Positions 1 through 8,983 of a DNA stretch of 64,000 nt are shown here, in pieces (within the stretch, counting starts at the first letter, position 1; each line of letters opens with the position of its first letter). The translations under genes and the position numbers were made by a program. The notes below the pieces were generated by a model, which saw only the letters and a list, made by a program, of their open reading frames with translations, was not told the DNA's origin and did not search any database. Source of the stretch: Rhodopseudomonas palustris (GTDB taxonomy: Bacteria > Pseudomonadota > Alphaproteobacteria > Rhizobiales > Xanthobacteraceae). Location: NCBI RefSeq assembly GCF_003031265.1, contig NZ_CP019966.1, positions 3,100,001-3,164,000 of the forward strand. Direction: 5' to 3'.

Positions 1-211
1 ACTGCTCGGCGACCTTGCACAACCCTTCGTTGAAAATCACGACACGGTGCCACTCGGTCTTTTCCTTACGCTCGCCGGTGGCGCGATCACGCCAGGACTC
101 CGAGGTGGCAATCCGCAGGTTGGCAATCGGACGCCCATCCTGGGTCCGCTTGATCTCCGGATCGGCACCGAGATTCCCGACCAGGATCACCTTGTTCACG
201 CTACCCGCCAT
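1..211 (-). CDS. ssb: Single-stranded DNA-binding protein SSB, N-terminal part (cut by window edge)
   Basis: The first 70 codons are present; the rest lies outside the window. SSB coats single-stranded DNA during replication, recombination and repair. The start [20 protein letters not shown] and the OB-fold segment with ATSESWRD and EKTEWHRVV are typical of bacterial SSB. The ATG at 211 follows a good ribosome site (GAGAGGAGA). It is read away from uvrA, the usual divergent ssb/uvrA arrangement, but here a porin gene sits between them. A LexA-type box lies about 214 bp upstream, so SOS control is possible. Identification is secure; the C-terminal tail cannot be seen. Confidence 0.95.
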   Translation of the reverse strand, partial: MAGSVNKVILVGNLGADPEIKRTQDGRPIANLRIATSESWRDRATGERKEKTEWHRVVIFNEGLCKVAEQ

Positions 212-739
212 CGACGTCTCCTCTCAAAACCATACTGACTGAGCGGCTCCGCAACCGGCCGGCGACCGCCCGCCGTCCTGCTCCGCCGCTGCGGTCGCGC
301 CCAAGCTGGCGCGAGCCGTCCCAGCCTCAAGCGATTACGCTGTCGCCGCCGCTACGCCCATACGTCCACCAACGAAAACGCCCGTCGGACGGGATTTATC
401 CACCGGGACGATCTCGGTCAGTTTGTTCTATTTTTGTTCCAAAGTGAAGTGCAAATTTCAATCGCGCTAGAGCGTCCGCATGTCACCCGGCCTGCCGTGC
501 TGCGGCGACCGTGTCTCAGCGGTGACCCGCAATTACGCGCAACCTCTCTTAGGCGATCTATCCATGGTTTTAGGAATCACATTTCACTCGCGACTGTTGC
601 ATTTCCGCGACGGCGCGTTGCTCGCATTGCGTGTATGGTCGTCACGTGGAATTTCGAGGGGCGCTCGCGCTTCTCGCTCTGCGGCGGGGACACCGCGGAC
701 CGAGAGCCGGTGAAGCACAGACGAACCGGGGGGATTGCG
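212..739. other. Intergenic region between ssb and the porin gene
   Basis: About 530 bp without a credible gene. It holds the upstream regions of the divergent ssb and porin genes and one clear GTTC-N7-GTTC motif at 425-439. Open frames here have no ribosome site and no recognisable protein. Nothing else stands out. Confidence 0.6.
425..439. promoter_or_regulatory. LexA-type SOS box (GTTC-N7-GTTC) upstream of ssb
   Basis: The sequence GTTCTATTTTTGTTC is an exact match to the direct-repeat LexA operator GTTC-N7-GTTC known in alphaproteobacteria. It lies upstream of ssb (start 211) and of the porin gene (start 740). The distance to ssb is long for an operator, so the promoter would have to lie well upstream of the gene. 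Confidence 0.6.
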
Positions 740-1483
740 ATGAAGAAATTTCTGTTGGGGACTATCGGTTTGATCGCGCTAGGCGCTGCGCCGGCGATGG
801 CTGCCGATCTCGCGGCTCGTCCTTACACCAAGGCACCGCCGATCGTTGCCGCGGCTTACGACTGGTCCGGCTTCTACGTCGGCGCCAACGGCGGCTGGGG
901 CACCAGCCGCAATTGCTGGGATTTCGCAGGCACCACTGCGCAGCCGCTCGTGTCGAACCTGGGAGAGGGGTGCCACGATGCCTCCGGCGGTACTGTCGGC
1001 GGACAGATCGGTTACAACTGGCAGGTGGGGACGTGGGTGTTCGGCGTCGAAGCGCAGGGCAACTGGGCCGATTTCAAGGGATCAAATGTTAGTCTGCTCG
1101 TCGTTCCAGGGACAACCAACGATACTAAGATCGACGCCTTTGGACTCTTTACGGCGCGTGTGGGCTACGCGTGGAACAATGCACTGCTCTATGTGAAGGG
1201 GGGGGCTGCGGTCACAAGCGACAAGTACACCGTTTATGGCAACAGAACGGGTGCGATTACAGACACCGCTAGTGAAACGCGTTGGGGAGGAGCGGTAGGG
1301 GGCGGTTTAGAATACGGCTTCTCACCAGCATGGACCTTTGGTGTCGAGTACGACCACCTATTCATGGGTAGCCGAGACATTACCTTTGCGACGACTTCGA
1401 TCGACCGTATCAAGCAGGACGTCGACGTCGTCACCGCCCGCATCAACTATCGCTGGGGCGGCCCGATCGTAGCGCGCTACTGA
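740..1483 (+). CDS. Omp25/RopB-type outer-membrane beta-barrel protein
   Basis: A 247-residue precursor. Residues 1-22 form a signal peptide ending AMA before ADLAARPY. The mature part begins with the DWSGFYVGANGGWG motif typical of the Omp25/RopB (porin_4-like) family of Rhizobiales and ends with an aromatic residue (VARY), the usual barrel assembly signal. These are small 8-stranded outer-membrane barrels. The ATG at 740 follows a G-rich ribosome site; longer in-frame extensions lack a signal peptide. A terminator hairpin follows at 1518-1543. Base composition is less GC-rich than uvrA, and the gene separates ssb from uvrA, so it may be a later insertion. Its function beyond envelope structure is unknown. 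Confidence 0.85.
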   Translation: MKKFLLGTIGLIALGAAPAMAADLAARPYTKAPPIVAAAYDWSGFYVGANGGWGTSRNCWDFAGTTAQPLVSNLGEGCHDASGGTVGGQIGYNWQVGTWVFGVEAQGNWADFKGSNVSLLVVPGTTNDTKIDAFGLFTARVGYAWNNALLYVKGGAAVTSDKYTVYGNRTGAITDTASETRWGGAVGGGLEYGFSPAWTFGVEYDHLFMGSRDITFATTSIDRIKQDVDVVTARINYRWGGPIVARY

Positions 1484-1517
1484 GCTTCGCGTCGGCTGAT
1501 TTCAGTCGCGCTTGCGG

Positions 1518-1543
1518 AAGGCCGGCCTTGCGCCGGCCTTTTT
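1518..1543 (+). terminator. Rho-independent terminator after the porin gene
   Basis: A perfect 9-bp stem AAGGCCGGC / GCCGGCCTT with a 5-nt loop (CTTGC), followed by TTTs, 34 nt after the stop codon of the porin gene. Confidence 0.85.
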
Positions 1544-1695
1544 GCTTTCGAATCGATGCAGCAGCTTCGCGTCGGCCGCGGCAGATTGCGTAGACAGCAT
1601 CGTCCCGGCTCGGCCTCAGCGGAACCCAGCCACCCACGCCCTTATCGCCAACAATCCGGTTGATGGACGCCCGCAGCCTCTGGCAATCGCGTCGC

Positions 1696-1710
1696 GTTCT
1701 TCCTATGTTC
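1696..1710. promoter_or_regulatory. LexA-type SOS box (GTTC-N7-GTTC) upstream of uvrA
   Basis: GTTCTTCCTATGTTC matches the alphaproteobacterial LexA operator exactly. It ends 83 bp before the chosen uvrA start. SOS induction of uvrA is well established in many bacteria, and this site fits that role. Confidence 0.7.
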
Positions 1711-1793
1711 CAGGCTCAGCCCCAACCGGCGCCAGCCCCGGACGCTCCGGCGCGCGCCCCAACCGGCGCGTTGTCGCGCGTCTGGACACCCGC

Positions 1794-4700
1794 ATGGACG
1801 AAGTGATCAAGGCCAAGCGTCAGACCCCCGCGGCCTCGAGCCGGACCGCCATTACCATTCGTGGCGCCCGCGAGCACAATCTCAAGAACGTCGACGTCAC
1901 CATCCCCCGCGACAAGCTGGTGGTGTTCACCGGCCTGTCCGGCTCCGGCAAATCGTCGTTGGCGTTCGACACCATCTATGCCGAGGGCCAGCGCCGCTAC
2001 GTGGAGTCGCTGTCGGCCTATGCCCGGCAATTCCTCGAGATGATGCAGAAGCCGGACGTCGACCAGATCGACGGCCTGTCGCCGGCGATCTCGATCGAAC
2101 AGAAGACCACCTCGAAGAATCCGCGCTCGACCGTCGGCACCGTCACCGAGATCTACGACTACATGCGCCTGCTCTGGGCGCGCGTCGGCGTGCCCTACTC
2201 GCCGGCGACCGGCCTGCCGATCGAAAGCCAGACCGTGTCGCAGATGGTCGACCGCGTGCTGGCGATGCCGGAAGGAACGCGGCTGTATCTGCTGGCGCCG
2301 GTGGTGCGGGGCCGCAAGGGCGAGTACCGCAAGGAGCTGGCCGACTGGCTGAAGAAGGGCTTCCAGCGCGTCAAGATCGACGGCGCGTTCCACGAGCTCG
2401 CCGAGGCGCCGACGCTCGACAAGAAATTCCCGCACGATATCGACGTCGTGGTCGACCGCATCGTGGTCCGTCCCGACATCGGCCAGCGCCTCGCCGAAAG
2501 TTTCGAGACCGCGCTGAAGCTGGCCGAGGGGCTGGCGGTGATCGAGTTTGCGGACGCGCCCGCCGCGCCGCCGGCGGCTGAGCCCGGCCACGACGACGTC
2601 GAAGGCAAAAAGAAAAAGGCCGACAAGAAGGTCGCAAAGATCCACGATAAGAGCGGTGCCGAGCGCATCCTGTTCTCGGAGAAGTTCGCCTGCCCGGTGT
2701 CCGGATTCACCATTCCGGAGATCGAGCCCAGGCTGTTTTCCTTCAACAACCCCTACGGCGCCTGCCCGGAATGCGGCGGCCTCGGCATCGAGCAGCACAT
2801 CGACGCCGATCTCGTGGTGCCCGACAAGGAGCTCAGCTTGCGCAAGGGTGCGATCGCGCCGTGGGCGAAGTCGTCCTCGCCGTACTACCTGCAGACGCTG
2901 ACCGCGCTCGGCAAGCACTACAAGTTCACGCTCGACACCAAGTGGAAGGACTTGCCCAAGAAGGTCCAGAACGTGCTGCTGCACGGCTCCGGCGACGACG
3001 AGATCAAGTTCTCCTACGAAGACGGCGTGCGCTCCTACGACACCAAGAAGCCGTTCGAGGGCGTCGTCACCAATATCGAGCGCCGCTTCCGCGAGACCGA
3101 GAGCGAATGGGCGCGCGAGGAGCTCGGCAAGTATTTCTCCGACGTGCCGTGCGACGCCTGCCACGGCCATCGCCTCAAGCCAGAGGCGCTGTGCGTCAAG
3201 ATCGGCGGCAAGCACATCGGCGAAGTCTCCGAGCTGTCGGTCAAGGCGGCCGGCGACTGGTTCGCCAAGGTGCCGGACGTGCTCAACAAGCAGCAGAGCG
3301 AGATCGCCGTCCGCATCCTGAAAGAGATCCGCGACCGCCTCAGCTTCCTGCTCGACGTCGGCCTCAACTACCTGACGCTGTCGCGCTCGTCCGGCACATT
3401 GAGCGGCGGCGAAAGCCAGCGCATCCGCCTCGCCTCGCAGATCGGCAGCGGCCTCACCGGCGTACTCTACGTGCTCGATGAGCCGTCGATCGGCCTGCAC
3501 CAGCGCGACAACGCCCGGCTGCTCGACACCCTTAAGCGGCTGCGCGATCTCGGCAACACCGTCATCGTCGTCGAGCACGATGAGGACGCCATCCGCCTCG
3601 CCGATTACGTGCTCGACATTGGCCCCGGCGCCGGCGTCCATGGCGGCCACATCGTTGCGCAGGGCACGCCCGCCGAGATCATGCGCAATCCGAAGTCGCT
3701 GACCGGCAAATATCTCACCGGCGAACTTGACGTGCCGGTGCCGGAGCGACGGCCGCCGAACCATCGGCGCACCATCAAGCTGGTCAATGCTCGCGGCAAC
3801 AATCTGAAGAACGTCACCGCCGAAATCCCGCTCGGCCTGTTCACCTGCGTCACCGGCGTCTCCGGCGGCGGCAAGTCGACGCTGCTGATCGACACGCTGT
3901 ATCGTGCGATCGCCCGCAAGCTGAACAACGCGTCCGAGCCGCCGGCGCCGCACGACCGCATCGAGGGCCTCGAGCACATCGACAAGATCATCGACATCGA
4001 TCAGTCACCGATCGGCCGCACCCCGCGCTCGAACCCCGCGACCTACACCGGCGCGTTCACGCCGATCCGGGAGTGGTTCGCTGGCCTGCCGGAATCCAAG
4101 GCGCGCGGCTATGAGCCCGGCCGGTTCTCGTTCAACGTCAAGGGCGGCCGCTGCGAAGCCTGCCAGGGCGACGGCGTCATCAAGATCGAGATGCACTTCT
4201 TGCCCGACGTCTACGTCACCTGCGACGTCTGTAAGGGCAAGCGCTACAACCGCGAAACGCTCGACGTGCTGTTCAAGGGCAAGTCGATCGCCGACGTGCT
4301 CGACATGACGGTCGAAGAAGCCGCCGAGTTCTTCAAGGCGGTGCCGCGCGTCCGCGAAACCTTCAAGACGCTGCAGCGCGTCGGTCTCGACTACATCCAT
4401 GTCGGCCAGCAGGCCACCACGCTGTCCGGCGGCGAAGCCCAGCGCGTCAAACTCGCCAAGGAGCTGAGCAAGCGCGCGACGGGGCGCACGCTCTACATTC
4501 TCGACGAGCCGACCACCGGGCTGCACTTCCATGACGTCGCGAAACTACTCGAAGTGCTGCACGAACTGGTGGCGCAGGGCAACACGGTGGTGGTGATCGA
4601 GCACAATCTCGAAGTCATCAAGACCGCCGACTGGGTCATCGACCTCGGCCCCGAAGGCGGCGACGGCGGCGGCGAAATCGTCGCCTGGGGCCCGCCGGAA

Positions 4701-4805
4701 GACATCGTCAAAGCGCCGCGCAGCTACACGGGCAAGTTCCTGAAGCCGGTACTGGAGAAGAAGGGGCCGGTGCGGAAGCGGAAGGCGGACGAGGCGGCGG
4801 AATAA
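1794..4805 (+). CDS. uvrA: Excinuclease ABC subunit A
   Basis: A 1003-residue UvrA, the damage-recognising ATPase of nucleotide excision repair, which loads UvrB on DNA lesions. Both ABC ATPase modules are visible: Walker A motifs GLSGSGKSS (near residue 47) and GVSGGGKST, signatures LSGGESQRI and LSGGEAQRV, and Walker B followed by DEPSIGLH and DEPTTGLH. Zinc-finger cysteine pairs appear at CPECGG, CDACHG, CEACQG and CDVCKG. A Lys-rich insertion (KKKKADKK) lies in the UvrB-binding region. The ATG at 1794 ([10 protein letters not shown]) is chosen because the frame further upstream overlaps a terminator and the LexA box. Length matches the family (about 940-1000). Confidence 0.98.
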   Translation: MDEVIKAKRQTPAASSRTAITIRGAREHNLKNVDVTIPRDKLVVFTGLSGSGKSSLAFDTIYAEGQRRYVESLSAYARQFLEMMQKPDVDQIDGLSPAISIEQKTTSKNPRSTVGTVTEIYDYMRLLWARVGVPYSPATGLPIESQTVSQMVDRVLAMPEGTRLYLLAPVVRGRKGEYRKELADWLKKGFQRVKIDGAFHELAEAPTLDKKFPHDIDVVVDRIVVRPDIGQRLAESFETALKLAEGLAVIEFADAPAAPPAAEPGHDDVEGKKKKADKKVAKIHDKSGAERILFSEKFACPVSGFTIPEIEPRLFSFNNPYGACPECGGLGIEQHIDADLVVPDKELSLRKGAIAPWAKSSSPYYLQTLTALGKHYKFTLDTKWKDLPKKVQNVLLHGSGDDEIKFSYEDGVRSYDTKKPFEGVVTNIERRFRETESEWAREELGKYFSDVPCDACHGHRLKPEALCVKIGGKHIGEVSELSVKAAGDWFAKVPDVLNKQQSEIAVRILKEIRDRLSFLLDVGLNYLTLSRSSGTLSGGESQRIRLASQIGSGLTGVLYVLDEPSIGLHQRDNARLLDTLKRLRDLGNTVIVVEHDEDAIRLADYVLDIGPGAGVHGGHIVAQGTPAEIMRNPKSLTGKYLTGELDVPVPERRPPNHRRTIKLVNARGNNLKNVTAEIPLGLFTCVTGVSGGGKSTLLIDTLYRAIARKLNNASEPPAPHDRIEGLEHIDKIIDIDQSPIGRTPRSNPATYTGAFTPIREWFAGLPESKARGYEPGRFSFNVKGGRCEACQGDGVIKIEMHFLPDVYVTCDVCKGKRYNRETLDVLFKGKSIADVLDMTVEEAAEFFKAVPRVRETFKTLQRVGLDYIHVGQQATTLSGGEAQRVKLAKELSKRATGRTLYILDEPTTGLHFHDVAKLLEVLHELVAQGNTVVVIEHNLEVIKTADWVIDLGPEGGDGGGEIVAWGPPEDIVKAPRSYTGKFLKPVLEKKGPVRKRKADEAAE

Positions 4806-4843
4806 TATCGATGGGTCGCAAATTTCATTCATCGGAGGCGACG

Positions 4844-5056
4844 GTGACCCGTTTGTCGAAAGAGTTCATCCACGAAGGTCGTTACTGCGCCGAGATTCAG
4901 GTCGAGTTGATCGATGATCATACCGCATGGTCTCCGTACTTGCCGCCTGCGGAGGTAGGAAAGTTAGAAAACGTCCGCGAGGCCCTGCGACGCGGCGACT
5001 TGGTCGAAGCCGCAAAATATGGACTTGTGTTTGAATTGACGCCGACGACGGACTGA
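4844..5056 (+). CDS. Small protein of unknown function (70 residues)
   Basis: No function recognised. The product is about 70 residues and acidic, beginning VTRLSKEFIHEGRYCAEIQV and carrying a helix-like segment KLENVREALRRGDLVEAAKY. I chose the GTG at 4844 because GGAGG lies 5 nt before it; an in-frame ATG at 4811 would add 11 residues but has no ribosome site. It begins 38 nt after uvrA and ends 28 nt before the HNH nuclease gene, so the two may be cotranscribed. Codon use is less GC-rich than uvrA. The size and layout resemble an antitoxin or an immunity protein, but no partner toxin is identifiable, so this remains a guess. Confidence 0.6.
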   Translation: MTRLSKEFIHEGRYCAEIQVELIDDHTAWSPYLPPAEVGKLENVREALRRGDLVEAAKYGLVFELTPTTD

Positions 5057-5084
5057 TTGATCAAAGCAGTGGAGCGAATATGCG

Positions 5085-5825
5085 ATGTTCAAGGCTGATC
5101 AAATGCTGGGTGATCTGGATCAGCGCCTAACACAACTCGCCACACCTAGGACTGATTGCTTGTATTACGCAATCACAATCACCGCTGAAGACGATGGTCG
5201 CATCATCTTCGGCACACAATCCCAATGGGCGGGATGGGCCAATTTAGAGCGACGCGAGGAACTGCGGCAAGCGCGGTTGGTGTATCCGAAATTCGTTGAA
5301 CTATGGCAACATCTCAACCAACCGTATGCGGTCATCCACACTCTGGAAGAAATAGAGCTCTTTCTACTTGGCGGAGGAAACGCCATCGTCGAGGAGAACC
5401 TGGGGCGATCCGTATTTCAAAGACTTCTTGCCGCCGAAGCCGTTGTTCCTCACGGCGAGGCCGGCTTCGCCTCTTTGAACCTTCTTCCAAAGACAGCCTT
5501 CCGACGCGCGCCAACTCCAAAAGTCCGAATGCAGGTCCTTAAGCGGGATAGGCGCAGATGCCGTATATGCGGTCGTAATCCCGACGATCATTTAGATCTC
5601 GTGCTCCATGTCCACCACATCAGACCTTGGGAAAATGGTGGTGTTACCGACCCTGCGAATTTGATCACTCTCTGTCACACCTGCCATACTGGGCTTGTGC
5701 CACACGAAGATCATAGCCTCTTCTCATATCTGCGCTCTAAGCCGGAAGATCTGATCGATGAGCGGCTGAAAGATTTGTGGCGAGGGATCATGAATTATCG
5801 CAAACTTGGGTTCTGCTCGGCGTAG
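5085..5825 (+). CDS. HNH endonuclease domain protein
   Basis: A 246-residue protein. The C-terminal half is a zinc-type HNH nuclease: CRICG (Cys159, Cys162), VHHIRPWENGG (His177-His178), Asn192, then CHTCH (Cys197, Cys200). The N-terminal 140 residues match nothing I know and may give specificity. HNH enzymes of this kind cut DNA as stand-alone nucleases or in restriction and mobile-element systems. There is no methyltransferase or transposase nearby. The coding sequence uses many A/T-ending codons, unlike the flanking genes, which suggests recent acquisition. Nuclease chemistry is likely; the biological role is open. Confidence 0.75.
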   Translation: MFKADQMLGDLDQRLTQLATPRTDCLYYAITITAEDDGRIIFGTQSQWAGWANLERREELRQARLVYPKFVELWQHLNQPYAVIHTLEEIELFLLGGGNAIVEENLGRSVFQRLLAAEAVVPHGEAGFASLNLLPKTAFRRAPTPKVRMQVLKRDRRRCRICGRNPDDHLDLVLHVHHIRPWENGGVTDPANLITLCHTCHTGLVPHEDHSLFSYLRSKPEDLIDERLKDLWRGIMNYRKLGFCSA

Positions 5826-5967
5826 CGTTGGTCAACACGAACGAAGCGACGCCCCGAACTTTGACCTTGGCCATAACGCTAGGCTCCCGGGCGCTACGGG
5901 TGTGGTCCGCCTTCGTGTTCGATCTTTGAGTCGCCCTTGCCACTACACCTGCTCTAAGCTCCGGCCC

Positions 5968-6342
5968 ATGCCCCGCCTCACCTCCCTCACCCTTATCGTC
6001 GCCCTCGCCCTGCTCCCCGCCGCCAGTTCGGCCGCTTCGCACAAGAAGCACGCCAAGCGGGCGCAGGGGTATGGCTTCCTGCCCGGCTATGTGCAGCCGC
6101 CGAACAATGCTGTGCCGCTGTACATGCAGAAGCTGTCGCCGGCGCAGCGCGCGCTGCTGCGGCCGAAGCGGCCATGGTACATCGATCCGACGCCGGACTA
6201 TTATCGCTGGAACGGTCCCTGGAGCGGTGAGTGGCGCTATCTCGGCCGCGCCGGCTTCTATCGCGGGCGTTACAACGGCGGCAGCTTCGGGCCGTGCTGG
6301 ACGCAGACGCCGATCGGGCCGATCTGGAATTGCGGGAAGTAG
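5968..6342 (+). CDS. Small secreted protein of unknown function
   Basis: The 124-residue product starts MPRLTSLTLIVALALLPAAS, a clear signal peptide ending near SSAAS. The mature part is basic, then rich in Tyr, Trp, Pro and Gly (YYRWNGPWSGEWRYLGRAG) with two cysteines near the end (FGPCWTQTPIGPIWNCGK) that could form a disulfide. The ATG at 5968 is chosen because the longer frame upstream gives no signal peptide. Similar short periplasmic proteins are common in Bradyrhizobiaceae without known function. No operon partner is evident. Confidence 0.7.
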   Translation: MPRLTSLTLIVALALLPAASSAASHKKHAKRAQGYGFLPGYVQPPNNAVPLYMQKLSPAQRALLRPKRPWYIDPTPDYYRWNGPWSGEWRYLGRAGFYRGRYNGGSFGPCWTQTPIGPIWNCGK

Positions 6343-6445
6343 AGCTGTCCGTCCTCATCCTGCGCGCAGTGTAATTGGCCGTCGCCGATCCGTTGGCCAC
6401 TCCGCCCCATTGCCTCCGCTGCCCCTCCCAGGCCAATAATCGGTC

Positions 6446-7222
6446 ATGACGCTGCACGATGTCCGACTCGCCGTTCGGCGGCTGTATGACGGCGCGACGC
6501 CGCGTGGGGTGGCGTTCCGCTACGGCCTGCTGGCGTTCGACGTCGTCACCATCCTGTTCATCGTCGGCACGTCGTTTCTGCCGCCCAATCCGATCGTCGA
6601 GGCGCTCGATACCGGATTCGGCGTGCTGATCCTGGTTGACTTCCTGGCGCGGCTCTATGCCAGCCGCAGGCCGATGCGGGAATTCGGGCGGCTCGCGACC
6701 TGGACCGACCTGGTGGCGATCGGCTCGTTTCTGGCGCCGCTGCCCGGAGAGGGCGCGGGCTTCCTGCGGATCCTGCGCACGCTGCGCGCGTTCCAGGACT
6801 ATCAGATGCTGACCCGGCTGCGCAGCGACAGCGCCTTCTTCCGTCACCACGAGGAGGTGGTGATCGCAGTGGCGCGGCTGGCGGTGTTCATCTTCGTGAT
6901 GACGGCGATCGTGTTCGAGACCCAACGTTTCAGCAATCCGCAGATCGCCAACTACGCGGACGCACTGTACTTCACCGTCACCGCGCTGACCACGACCGGG
7001 TTCGGCGACATCACCCTGCCCGGCACGCTGGGGCGGATGATCAGCGTGGTGATCATGATCTTCGGCGTCACGCTGTTCTTCAATCTGGCGCGGGCACTGA
7101 TCAGTCCGAACAAGGTGCGCTTCCCCTGCCCGGTGTGCGGGCTGCAGCGCCACGATTCCGATGCGGTGCATTGCAAGGCGTGCGGCACCGTGCTGAATAT
7201 TCCGGATGAGGGCCGCGACTGA
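6446..7222 (+). CDS. Voltage-sensor-type potassium channel with C-terminal zinc ribbon
   Basis: A 258-residue membrane protein of the 6-TM ion-channel superfamily. Hydrophobic segments near residues 22-44, 54-70, 86-100, 140-157 and 195-217 flank an S4-like helix with Arg108, Arg111 and Arg114, and a pore loop with the K+ selectivity filter TTTGFGD (residues 182-188). It is expected to be a tetrameric K+ channel in the inner membrane. After the last helix, in the cytoplasm, a CPVCG...CKACG zinc ribbon (Cys228, 231, 243, 246) replaces the usual nucleotide-binding or RCK domain. The next gene starts 37 nt downstream. Confidence 0.88.
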   Translation: MTLHDVRLAVRRLYDGATPRGVAFRYGLLAFDVVTILFIVGTSFLPPNPIVEALDTGFGVLILVDFLARLYASRRPMREFGRLATWTDLVAIGSFLAPLPGEGAGFLRILRTLRAFQDYQMLTRLRSDSAFFRHHEEVVIAVARLAVFIFVMTAIVFETQRFSNPQIANYADALYFTVTALTTTGFGDITLPGTLGRMISVVIMIFGVTLFFNLARALISPNKVRFPCPVCGLQRHDSDAVHCKACGTVLNIPDEGRD

Positions 7223-7259
7223 GCCGGTGCCGCGATCCTCGCTGCCGACAGGATCCGCC

Positions 7260-7814
7260 ATGCTCATCCGCCGCTCCGCCTTCGCTTCACTCGCCTGCCT
7301 CGCCGCCGCCGTCGCCCTGCCCGCTGCCGCGCTTGCGCAGGCGCCGGCCCAGCCAGCCGCGGCGTCTGCAGCCAAACCGGCCACGGCCGATCCCGCGGCC
7401 CTGCTGACGCGGCTCTACAAGGCGGCCGCCAAGGACAATGCCGGCGGCGCCTTCGTCAACAACGCCAAGGAGCGCGGCAAGTATCTGTCGAAGTCTCTGG
7501 CCGCGCTGTGGACCAAGGCCGAGGCCAAGGTGCCACAAGGCGAGATCGGGCCGATCGATTTCGATCCGGTGAGCAATTCGCAGGACCCGGACATCAAATC
7601 GTTCGTCATCAAGACCGAGAGCCAGGACGATGCCCGCGCGACGCTGGCCGTGGCGCTGATCGGCAGTCAGTCGCGCAAGGTCGCCGCCGACGGCGTGATC
7701 CGTTACGAGCTGGTGCGCGACGGCACATCATGGCGGATCGACGACATCCGCGGCAGTGTCGACGATCAGGCGTGGTCGGTGCGGCAGATGCTCGAGGCGT
7801 CGCTGAAGAACTAA
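7260..7814 (+). CDS. Secreted protein, probably DUF3828-like
   Basis: A 184-residue precursor. The signal peptide is MLIRRSAFASLACLAAAVAL..., ending at ALAQ, followed by an Ala/Pro-rich stretch and a globular domain (LLTRLYKAAAKDN, then PIDFDPVSNSQDPDIKSF, then YELVRDGTSWRIDDI). The DFDP...QDPD pattern and the closing IDDI segment resemble DUF3828 periplasmic proteins; this is from memory and not checked. The start at 7260 gives a proper signal peptide, unlike the longer frame that overlaps the channel gene. Function unknown. Confidence 0.65.
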   Translation: MLIRRSAFASLACLAAAVALPAAALAQAPAQPAAASAAKPATADPAALLTRLYKAAAKDNAGGAFVNNAKERGKYLSKSLAALWTKAEAKVPQGEIGPIDFDPVSNSQDPDIKSFVIKTESQDDARATLAVALIGSQSRKVAADGVIRYELVRDGTSWRIDDIRGSVDDQAWSVRQMLEASLKN

Positions 7815-8083
7815 TCGAAGCTGCCGGCGTTGCAGCTCCGCGCCATGACGATCCTGGTGCGGTGACGCACGCAGCTGAACGCCGTCGCCTCCGGGATTGT
7901 CCGGGTTGCGCGGCGCAGCGCGGTGTGGCCTTACCCTCCACACCATCCATCGTGGCCTGCGTCGCAACGACGCCGCGCTTGCCACCTCGCCGTCCCCTTG
8001 ACTTCAACGGGGCCGGCATCACCTTGACAGCCAACGGCACACGGCTCCTGCCGCGCGCCGGACATTGAACACGAGGAGACGCT

Positions 8084-8374
8084 ATGAGCGGGACCACAGC
8101 CGCGGCCAGCGTGCGCGACAACAAGGCGCTGAACCGCTTCGAACTCGACGCCCATGGCGAGATTGCATTCGCGAATTATCGCCGCACCGGCGGCCGCGTC
8201 GTCATCACCCACACCGAGACTCCGCCGCCGCTGCGCGGCCGCGGCATCGCCTCCAATCTGGTGCGCGGCGCGCTCGATCTGATCCGTGCCGAAGGTGCCA
8301 AGGTCAGCGCCGGCTGCGGCTTCGTCGCCGACTATCTCGACGCTCACCCGGAATACGCCGACCTCACCGCGTGA
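8084..8374 (+). CDS. Small GNAT-family N-acetyltransferase
   Basis: 96 residues with the compact Gcn5-like (YjdJ-type) fold. The acetyl-CoA-binding signature is visible as TETPPPLRGRGIASNLV, followed by a helix and a C-terminal CGFVADYLDAHPEYADL, which is characteristic of this small family. It likely acetylates an amine or protein substrate; no substrate is known. The start follows a strong ribosome site (GAGGAGACGCT before ATG). It appears monocistronic. Confidence 0.85.
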   Translation: MSGTTAAASVRDNKALNRFELDAHGEIAFANYRRTGGRVVITHTETPPPLRGRGIASNLVRGALDLIRAEGAKVSAGCGFVADYLDAHPEYADLTA

Positions 8375-8506
8375 CGACTTGGCCGGACCGTTTGCGACGG
8401 TCCGGCGATTGCCCGCCGCCGCGCGCTGTGGCATCGGTTCCACCGCGCGCGGCCCGCCGGTTCATCCTGTGACCTCCTGCGGCCGCGCTCCGCGCAGGAG
8501 CCGCCA

Positions 8507-8914
8507 ATGACTGTGTCACCGCCGCCGGGCTTTCAACCGTTCGCCGTTCAGGACGGCTATATCGGCACCAACGGCCCGTATTACTGGCGGCAGAGCGGCG
8601 ACAGCCAGCCGGAGTTCGGCTTCCTCAGCGACGATCGCCACGGCAATCCCAACGGCGTGCTGCACGGCGGTGCGCTGCTCGGCTTCCTCGACACCATTCT
8701 GGGATTCTCGGTCGTGCTCGCAGGGCAGCGGCGCTGCGCGACGGTGTCGCTCGACAGCCGCTTCATCGCCACCATCGAGCCGGGCGGCTGGATCACCGGC
8801 CGCACCACCATGAAGAAGCTGTCGCGCAGCCTCGCCTTCATCGACGCCGAAGCACTCGCCGGCGACAAGCTGCTGGTGACCACCAGCGCTGTGTTTCGAA
8901 TCTTCGAGTCGTAA
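8507..8914 (+). CDS. PaaI-family hotdog thioesterase
   Basis: 135 residues with the hotdog fold. The motif NGVLHGGALLGFLDTILGF is the hallmark of PaaI/YigI-type acyl-CoA thioesterases, where the HGG loop binds the thioester and the acidic residue after it takes part in hydrolysis. The family is cytosolic and cleaves acyl- or aryl-CoA thioesters. No catabolic operon adjoins it, so the physiological substrate cannot be inferred. The gap of 69 nt to the following convergent gene is empty. Confidence 0.85.
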   Translation: MTVSPPPGFQPFAVQDGYIGTNGPYYWRQSGDSQPEFGFLSDDRHGNPNGVLHGGALLGFLDTILGFSVVLAGQRRCATVSLDSRFIATIEPGGWITGRTTMKKLSRSLAFIDAEALAGDKLLVTTSAVFRIFES

Positions 8915-8983
8915 AGCAACCGGCGCGGCCACGCCGTGCCGCAAGCGAGCGGCACGGCTCACCATCCAAGATGCCGTGTGGGA

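Larger units (their letters stand above)
1484..1793. other. Intergenic region between the porin gene and uvrA
   Basis: About 310 bp holding the porin terminator (1518-1543) and a LexA-type box (1696-1710). An open frame continues upstream in frame with uvrA from 1512, but it would overlap both the terminator and the operator, so it is taken as untranslated. Confidence 0.7.

Noticed and set aside
1512..1793. An N-terminal extension of UvrA from 1512
   Set aside because: It would overlap the porin terminator and the LexA box, and the added residues are unlike UvrA.
1716..3977. A 753-codon open frame on the minus strand opposite uvrA
   Set aside because: Compositional shadow of uvrA in GC-rich DNA; the translation is an Arg/Asp/Ala/Leu-rich sequence without recognisable domains, and the plus strand encodes a complete UvrA.
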